Assembly (NCBI GenBank): GCA_964450915.1
Contig: CAYVFG010000003.1
Coordinates: 3,797 to 67,796, forward strand
Source: HO2-45-11b sp964450915
GTDB lineage: Bacteria; Patescibacteriota; Andersenbacteria; UBA10190
Length of the DNA stretch: 64,000 nt
Direction of reading: 5' to 3'
Shown in pieces: positions 59,170 to 64,000 of this stretch. The notes under the pieces are model-generated. The model was not told the DNA's origin. It did not search any database and worked only from the letters and a program-made list of their open reading frames with translations. The stretch's first letter is position 1. Each line of letters starts with the position of its first letter. Both the position numbers and the translations under genes were made by a program.

Positions 59170-60414
59170 ATGAACCGACCACACATATATACGGCGATTG
59201 ATATTGGATCCAGTGCTGTTCGTGTTGTTGTTGCGCAAAAAAATCCTCAATCCGAGGAAGGGGAAGTAAAGATTCTCGGTGTCGGGAAAGCTGTTATGAG
59301 CGGAATGCAGAAAGGGGTTGTGACTGATGTGGAAGAAGCTGTCGCATGCCTAGGGACTGCTCTCGATGTCGCAGAGCGCATTTCTGGAATACCTGTAGAA
59401 AAGGCCGTAGTGAGCGTAAATGGTGCGCACTTGGTGTCGCAAGAATTGCGCGGAGTTATTGCAATAAGCCGTGCGGATGGCGAGATTACTCCCGATGATG
59501 TTGATCGGGTTATTAACGCCGCTCAAGCGATATCTCTCCCGCCTAATCGAGAAATTATGCACATTTTGCCGCAAAATTATATTGTTGATGGGCAGGAGCA
59601 TATTCAGGATTCTGTCGGGATGACAGGGGTGCGTCTTGAGGTTGAGGCGCATGCAATTGTGGGATCCTCTCCTGCAATTAAAAACCTTACCAAAGTTGTG
59701 AATCAATCCGGTGTTCATATTGATGAGTTTGTGTTCGCTCCGCTTGCAGCAGCGCTTGCCGTTCTTGAAAAACGCCAGAAGGAGTTAGGGGTGGTGCTTA
59801 TTGATTTGGGAGCTGGGACGACGAGCTTGGCGGTATATGAGGAAAGTATTTTGTTGCATACAAGCGTGTTGCCCGTAGGTGCATCGCATATTACGAATGA
59901 TATTGCGATAGGTCTTCGCACTTCAATAGAGATTGCGGAAGCCATTAAGCTATCTCACGGAACTGCTACAGTAGAAGGCATCTCTCAAAGCGATATGATT
60001 GTTGTCGAAGGTCAGGATGGTGAACAGGAATCCATTTCAAGAAAAGAAGTTGCTGAAATTATTTCCGATAGATTAGATGAGCTATTTTCTCACGTTGATC
60101 GCGAACTTAAAAATATAGGACGATCCGGACTGCTGCCTGCCGGAGTGATATTGACGGGCGGAGGAGCGTACATGGATGGCATTGTTGAATTGGCAAAAAA
60201 GCGATTACGCTTGCCGGTACGAATCGGCCATCCGAAAAAATTAGCCGGATTATCCGATCAAACAGATGGACCTGAATTTGCTGTCGCAATCGGGCTGATT
60301 GCGTTTGCGCTTGATCAAGAAGGCAAAGAAGTTTCTCATAAATCTCTATCTTTACCCGATATTAGCGGCACCGTCCAAAAGCTGAGAGATTGGACCAAGT
60401 CGTTCTTGCCATAA
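59170..60414 (+). CDS. ftsA: Cell division protein FtsA
   Basis: 414 aa actin-like ATPase that anchors FtsZ to the membrane. Phosphate-1 motif IDIGSSAVRVV, the SHS2/1C domain insert (about 85-160), phosphate-2 VLIDLGAGTTSLAVY, adenosine motif GVILTGGGAYMDG, and a C-terminal amphipathic segment (KLRDWTKSFLP). TAGAAT ends 9 bp before the ATG. ftsZ follows after an 86-bp gap with its own promoter. Confidence 0.95.
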   Translation: MNRPHIYTAIDIGSSAVRVVVAQKNPQSEEGEVKILGVGKAVMSGMQKGVVTDVEEAVACLGTALDVAERISGIPVEKAVVSVNGAHLVSQELRGVIAISRADGEITPDDVDRVINAAQAISLPPNREIMHILPQNYIVDGQEHIQDSVGMTGVRLEVEAHAIVGSSPAIKNLTKVVNQSGVHIDEFVFAPLAAALAVLEKRQKELGVVLIDLGAGTTSLAVYEESILLHTSVLPVGASHITNDIAIGLRTSIEIAEAIKLSHGTATVEGISQSDMIVVEGQDGEQESISRKEVAEIISDRLDELFSHVDRELKNIGRSGLLPAGVILTGGGAYMDGIVELAKKRLRLPVRIGHPKKLAGLSDQTDGPEFAVAIGLIAFALDQEGKEVSHKSLSLPDISGTVQKLRDWTKSFLP

Positions 60415-60436
60415 AAAAATATTCGTGAACACAAAG

Positions 60437-60491
60437 TGTGTACGGGTTGTACACATATTGTTATTGACATTCTTTTTTTCGTTCGTACGAT
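60437..60491 (+). promoter_or_regulatory. ftsZ promoter with an upstream dyad
   Basis: TTGACA (60464), 16 bp, TACGAT (60486-60491), 9 bp before the ftsZ ATG. A dyad TGTGTAC-5-GTACACA (60437-60455) lies 8 bp upstream of the -35 and is not followed by a T-run, so it looks like an operator rather than a terminator. Confidence 0.55.
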
Positions 60492-60500
60492 GAAGATGAT

Positions 60501-61739
60501 ATGCCACTAAAACGAGCCAGTATTGAAAACGTAGCAAACATCAAAGTTGTTGGTGTGGGCGGAGGCGGAAACGCTGCGCTTAACAGAATGGTTGAGGCGA
60601 ACATTAAAGGTGTTGAATTTATTGCGGTTAATACTGACGCACAAGCGCTTCATTATTCTGCAGCTCCTACAAAACTTCATATCGGACAAACTGTTACGAA
60701 GGGCTTGGGAGCGGGAATGAATCCTCTTTTGGGGCAACAGGCTGCCGAAGAAAGCCGAGAAGAAATTTATGAATTGCTAAAAGGGGCTGACATGGTATTC
60801 ATCGCTGCCGGATTTGGCGGCGGTTCCGGTTCCGGTGCAGGGCCTGTTGTGGCAGAAATTGCTCGCGAGGTAGGTGCTCTCACTGTTGCAGTTGTAACAA
60901 AGCCATTTTCATTTGAAGGTCAGCAGCGCATGACTATTGCAGAAGAAGCGCTTGCGGAATTGCAAAGCAGAGCGGATGCTTCTGTGGTTATTCCTAATGA
61001 CAGGCTGCTGCAAATTATCGATAAGAAAACAAGCCTCATTGATGCATTTCGAGTGGTGGACGACGTATTGCGACAGGGCGTTCAAGGTATCTCCGATTTG
61101 ATTACTCACCATGGAATGGTCAACGTAGACTTTGCGGATATTAAGGCGATTATGCAAAATGCCGGATCTGCTCTTATGGGTATTGGAAAAGCTTCCGGGG
61201 AAAATAGGGCAGTGGAAGCTGCACGCGCAGCAATTGATAGCCCTATGCTCGACGTGACGATTGACGGCGCAAAAGGGATCGTGTTTAACATTACATCTGG
61301 CCCAGACCTTCGCATGTATGAAGTGGATGCTGCTGCTCGAACGATTACGGAGCATGCTGATCCGAATGCAAAGGTTATTTTTGGTGCAGTTATTGATTCG
61401 GACCAAGTAGAAGAAGGGGAGATTAAAATTACCGTTGTTGCTACTGGTTTTGATAAGCCGCAAGCGATTATCCGTCCTCGAAGTACGCCTGGCTATGCAA
61501 CCAATCAGCAAGCTCAACAACAGCAGCAGATGCCTCAAAACGAACCGCGAGTGCAGCCGATGCGATCTCCGTATGGCATGCCGTCTGTAAATTTATCTCA
61601 GCAAAATCAGCCTGCGCCAAAACCAAGAATCATGCCGATGCAGCAACAGCAGCAAGAAGATGAGGATCTGGAAGTGCCCACATTTATCCGCAGGAAAATG
61701 CGCGAGCGCAAGCAGAATCTCGGACAAGAAGAGGTTTAA
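60501..61739 (+). CDS. ftsZ: Cell division protein FtsZ, GGGSGSG variant
   Basis: 412 aa tubulin-like GTPase. GTP-binding GVGGGGNAALNRM at the N-terminus; the tubulin signature at residues 106-112 is GGGSGSG instead of GGGTGTG; synergy loop region VNVDFADIKAIM intact. The C-terminal linker is Gln-rich (QQQQMPQNEP, MQQQQQEDED) and the tail DLEVPTFIRRK is a good FtsA-binding peptide. The first actor in ring assembly. Confidence 0.96.
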   Translation: MPLKRASIENVANIKVVGVGGGGNAALNRMVEANIKGVEFIAVNTDAQALHYSAAPTKLHIGQTVTKGLGAGMNPLLGQQAAEESREEIYELLKGADMVFIAAGFGGGSGSGAGPVVAEIAREVGALTVAVVTKPFSFEGQQRMTIAEEALAELQSRADASVVIPNDRLLQIIDKKTSLIDAFRVVDDVLRQGVQGISDLITHHGMVNVDFADIKAIMQNAGSALMGIGKASGENRAVEAARAAIDSPMLDVTIDGAKGIVFNITSGPDLRMYEVDAAARTITEHADPNAKVIFGAVIDSDQVEEGEIKITVVATGFDKPQAIIRPRSTPGYATNQQAQQQQQMPQNEPRVQPMRSPYGMPSVNLSQQNQPAPKPRIMPMQQQQQEDEDLEVPTFIRRKMRERKQNLGQEEV

Positions 61740-61770
61740 GTAGCTATACAACTCATGTAGGATTACAAGC

Positions 61771-63144
61771 ATGCGAGCTTCTGTTTGCATGCTTGTTGTT
61801 TCGTGGGTGGTTGGAATAACTGCGGGAGTATTCCAAGCAGTTCCGGTTTTGGTTGGGGCTTGTGGGCTGACTATGGTGGCAATAGCATATTATATGCATC
61901 TTCGAACGCAATTTTTTATTGCAGTTATTGCACTGACCTATCTTGGATATATGTATGGCGGTTTTACTGTTCAGCCGCGCACCACTGTTTGCCAAGGAGA
62001 AACAGCCTCATATGCTACTCTCGATCACGCATACTCGATATCGTTCAATCAGGCACGATATGTGTTCAAAAGAAATGATGGATGTTCAATTTTGGTATAC
62101 ACCAATCGGTTCCCATTGCTTGTTGGCGGTACTCAGGCTCACATCAAGGGCTCGCAAGCTATTTCCTCGATATTTTTGCAAGACGATGGGATAGATTTAA
62201 TTGTCCAGCATGCAGATATAGATATTTTACATAATGGGGGATCTGCAGTTGATGCATTAAGAATAAAAGGAATAGAGACGCTATCTCGCTATTTAAGCGA
62301 GCCCGATGCCTCGATTGCAATCGGAATGTTGTTGGGGGACAGGGGTACGATATCGAAAAATGTTCAAGACGAATTTCGTGCAAGCGGAATAAGCCATGTG
62401 CTTTCCATTTCCGGGCTTCATGTTTCTATTCTTGTGGGAATTCTCGCGCTACTGCTTCAGTTGTTACCGATTCCGCCTATATTCAGGGTTGGAATTATGG
62501 CCAGTGTTATGTGGGTGTATATAGCGAGCATCGGAGCTCCGTTGTCTGCGGTGCGAGCAGGCGTGTTCTGGACCCTCTACGCGCTCGCCTACCGGGCGCA
62601 AGTACTTATTGGCGCATCTACGGTCCTTGTTGCTGTCCTGGCTCTTCTTATGACGTTTGATCCCCGAGCGATTTTATCGCCAGGATTTCAACTTTCCATG
62701 GCAGCCGTGACAGGAATTTTTCTTATGTTGCGTCTTATTTCTTTTCGCCTGCACCCTGTTTCGTCGCTCTTTTTTGTTTCCCTTGGAGCTACAATAGGAA
62801 CACTCCCGCTCGTTGTGTATTATTTCGGCGGAATTCCTACGCTGAGCATTTTAGTGAACATACTTATTGTTCCCATCACTCCCGCACTCTTAGTGGCTAT
62901 TTTATTGGTGTTGGTGGGGAGTATAATTTCTCCTATCGTAGCCCTCTTTTTTTCGTATGTTGTTCATGTTCTGATTTTGTGGATAGTTGGAATCACATCT
63001 AGTGTCCAGCATATTCCCTATGCGTATATTGATCACCTCGCCTTGCCTGGTTGGGGAGTTTTTGCTTTCTATGCGCTGCTTCTATTGATTGTGCTTCTTT
63101 ATATGCATCATAGAAGAATGCATTTCCGAGAACTATGGATATAA
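61771..63144 (+). CDS. comEC: ComEC/Rec2 competence DNA channel, membrane part
   Basis: 457 aa polytopic protein. N-terminal helices and an OB-like segment (DUF4131-like, about 55-150), then the ComEC competence domain: FRASGISHVLSISGLHVSILVGI, GAPLSAVRAGVFWTLY, and FDPRAILSPGFQLSMAAV. Transports single-stranded DNA inward. The C-terminal metallo-hydrolase domain is not part of this ORF but of the next one, which overlaps by 10 bp. TAGGAT ends 7 bp before the ATG. Confidence 0.93.
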   Translation: MRASVCMLVVSWVVGITAGVFQAVPVLVGACGLTMVAIAYYMHLRTQFFIAVIALTYLGYMYGGFTVQPRTTVCQGETASYATLDHAYSISFNQARYVFKRNDGCSILVYTNRFPLLVGGTQAHIKGSQAISSIFLQDDGIDLIVQHADIDILHNGGSAVDALRIKGIETLSRYLSEPDASIAIGMLLGDRGTISKNVQDEFRASGISHVLSISGLHVSILVGILALLLQLLPIPPIFRVGIMASVMWVYIASIGAPLSAVRAGVFWTLYALAYRAQVLIGASTVLVAVLALLMTFDPRAILSPGFQLSMAAVTGIFLMLRLISFRLHPVSSLFFVSLGATIGTLPLVVYYFGGIPTLSILVNILIVPITPALLVAILLVLVGSIISPIVALFFSYVVHVLILWIVGITSSVQHIPYAYIDHLALPGWGVFAFYALLLLIVLLYMHHRRMHFRELWI

Positions 63145-63902
63145 CAAGTGGAATTGTTTGGGGCGCCATACTCATTATCTGTTTTGTATTCATGTCTTCT
63201 GTTCCGCAGGAAGGGGTGGGTATTACGCGCTTTGATCCGAAACATGGAAATGCGCTTATCGTTCAAGACGGAACTATCCAAGTGCTTGTTGGCGGAGGAG
63301 GAGATGAAGCACTTCTAAGTTCACTTCCGGCGAAAATGTCTTGGTTTGATAAAAGGATTGAAGTTGTTATCGTCCCTACCTGGAAGCCAGAAGATGTTAT
63401 GAGTCTTCTTTCGATTCTTGATCGATATGATGTAGGAGTTGCTGTGCTACCACAACCAGGCAAACTAGATTCTCAGGGGAAAATGCTTATTACAGAAATA
63501 CTTCGCCGACATATCCCCTATAGATTTGCTCAATATGGCCAGCGCATTACGGCCGGCAGGATAACGCTGCGCATTATGGCAGGAGGCCCTGCAATTGCAT
63601 TTCGGGCTGATGTGCGGGATTTATCAATGATTGTTTTGGGCGATGCAAATGAAAAAATACAACAGCAATTGTTTGCCAGTGTTCCTGTGCGAGCTTTTCC
63701 GGCAAGGCTTGTGTATATGGAGCAACACGGAACGAAGGCTCCAGTTCTTATTTTAAAATTATCCTCCGCTATTTCGCCCAAACTTTCTTTTTCTGACTTG
63801 CCTTACGATGCCGCTCTTGCATTTCAGGGCAATTCGTGGTTTATGAAGTGCCTTCATGAAACTGATTTGCCTTTTTTGCAACATTACTGTATGAATAAAT
63901 AA
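63135..63902 (+). CDS. Separate ComEC C-terminal beta-lactamase-like domain, degenerate
   Basis: 255 aa. One N-terminal membrane helix (about 5-22), then a metallo-beta-lactamase-like fold as in ComEC C-termini: ITRFDPKHGNALIVQDGTIQVLVGGGGDE aligns with the F-D-V-G-Q-G-D-A...LVDGG block. Where the metal motif THxHxDHxGG should be, it reads VPTWKPEDVMSLL, so all His ligands are missing. It probably helps the channel structurally rather than cutting DNA. Overlaps comEC by 10 bp. Confidence 0.75.
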   Translation: MDITSGIVWGAILIICFVFMSSVPQEGVGITRFDPKHGNALIVQDGTIQVLVGGGGDEALLSSLPAKMSWFDKRIEVVIVPTWKPEDVMSLLSILDRYDVGVAVLPQPGKLDSQGKMLITEILRRHIPYRFAQYGQRITAGRITLRIMAGGPAIAFRADVRDLSMIVLGDANEKIQQQLFASVPVRAFPARLVYMEQHGTKAPVLILKLSSAISPKLSFSDLPYDAALAFQGNSWFMKCLHETDLPFLQHYCMNK

Positions 63903-63909
63903 ATATCTT

Positions 63910-64000
63910 ATGAAGTCAGAACAAACATTAGTAATTATAAAGCCGGATGGAGTGCAGCGTTCGCTGATGGGAGAGATCATGAAGCGCATCGAACGAACTG
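63910..64000 (+). CDS. ndk: Nucleoside-diphosphate kinase, 5' part (truncated by window end)
   Basis: The first 30 residues are visible: MKSEQTLVIIKPDGVQRSLMG, the classic Ndk opening (TL..IKPDGV.R.L.G). The enzyme balances NTP pools. The remainder, including the catalytic His, is beyond the window. Confidence 0.9.
   Translation, partial: MKSEQTLVIIKPDGVQRSLMGEIMKRIERT

Noticed and set aside
60107..60289. Short minus-strand ORF in ftsA and similar small frames across housekeeping genes
   Set aside because: No SD, promoter or coding pattern; these are antisense frames of conserved genes.
1..64000. CRISPR array, insertion sequence or transposase gene
   Set aside because: No regularly spaced direct repeats and no transposase or integrase motif were found in any frame.

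Overview
The window looks like a chromosome segment of a Candidate Phyla Radiation (Patescibacteria, probably Parcubacteria-like) bacterium. This is inferred from reduced forms of housekeeping enzymes (a MutY without iron-sulfur cysteines, a Tgt without its zinc cysteines, an ArgRS with an altered HIGH motif, a eukaryotic/archaeal-type GlyRS, an IleRS of the IleS2 type), from many single-pass proteins with extracytoplasmic beta domains, and from repeat-derived inserts inside conserved proteins. No taxonomic search could be run.

Layout. 1-2.1 kb: end of a copper ATPase and a DUF305 protein. 2.1-6.8 kb: accessory genes (a ParB-like protein, a PQ-loop membrane protein, a DUF5666 secreted protein, orphan cassettes and a candidate ncRNA). 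6.8-11.1 kb: small membrane proteins, a secreted coiled-coil C39-like peptidase, an MBL hydrolase and a beta-propeller. 11.1-15 kb: a marR-adaptor-adaptor-EmrB efflux operon. 15-21.7 kb: uppP, argS, a glycosyltransferase-like gene and ileS. 21.7-22.95 kb: a 1.2 kb island without conventional genes that carries at least three minus-strand transcription units with tiny Shine-Dalgarno (SD)-led ORFs and structured RNA. 23-38.8 kb: recO, tgt, glyS, an M16 peptidase, an AI-2E family transporter, ppa, tatD, rarA, leuS and a sugar nucleotidyltransferase. 38.8-51 kb: ugd, mutY, idi, tRNA-Leu(CAA), parAB, topA, dprA and mfd. 51-64 kb: a TrmB-like regulator, a 570-bp RNA/mini-ORF region, pth, an LCP protein, lepB, hisS, a HIT protein, a pilin-like protein, rpsU, ybeY, dgkA, ftsA, ftsZ, a split comEC and the start of ndk.

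How it works together. UppP and DgkA recycle undecaprenyl carriers. Ugd, the nucleotidyltransferase and the LCP protein fit surface-polymer assembly. FtsA/FtsZ and ParA/ParB serve division and segregation. DprA, ComEC, RecO, RarA, Mfd and MutY cover DNA uptake and repair. Five tRNA-charging enzymes, Pth, bS21, YbeY and Tgt cover translation.

The most distinctive pattern is regulatory. About two dozen genes have a -10-like hexamer only 6-12 bases before the ATG and no SD, which suggests leaderless mRNAs. Strong SDs are almost confined to rpsU and to orphan cassettes, several of which carry consensus promoters and their own terminators. A long dyad built on TTTTGTCAAA / TTTGACAAAA occurs both in the 22-kb mini-gene island and beside the TrmB-like regulator gene at 51 kb, which suggests a possible regulon.
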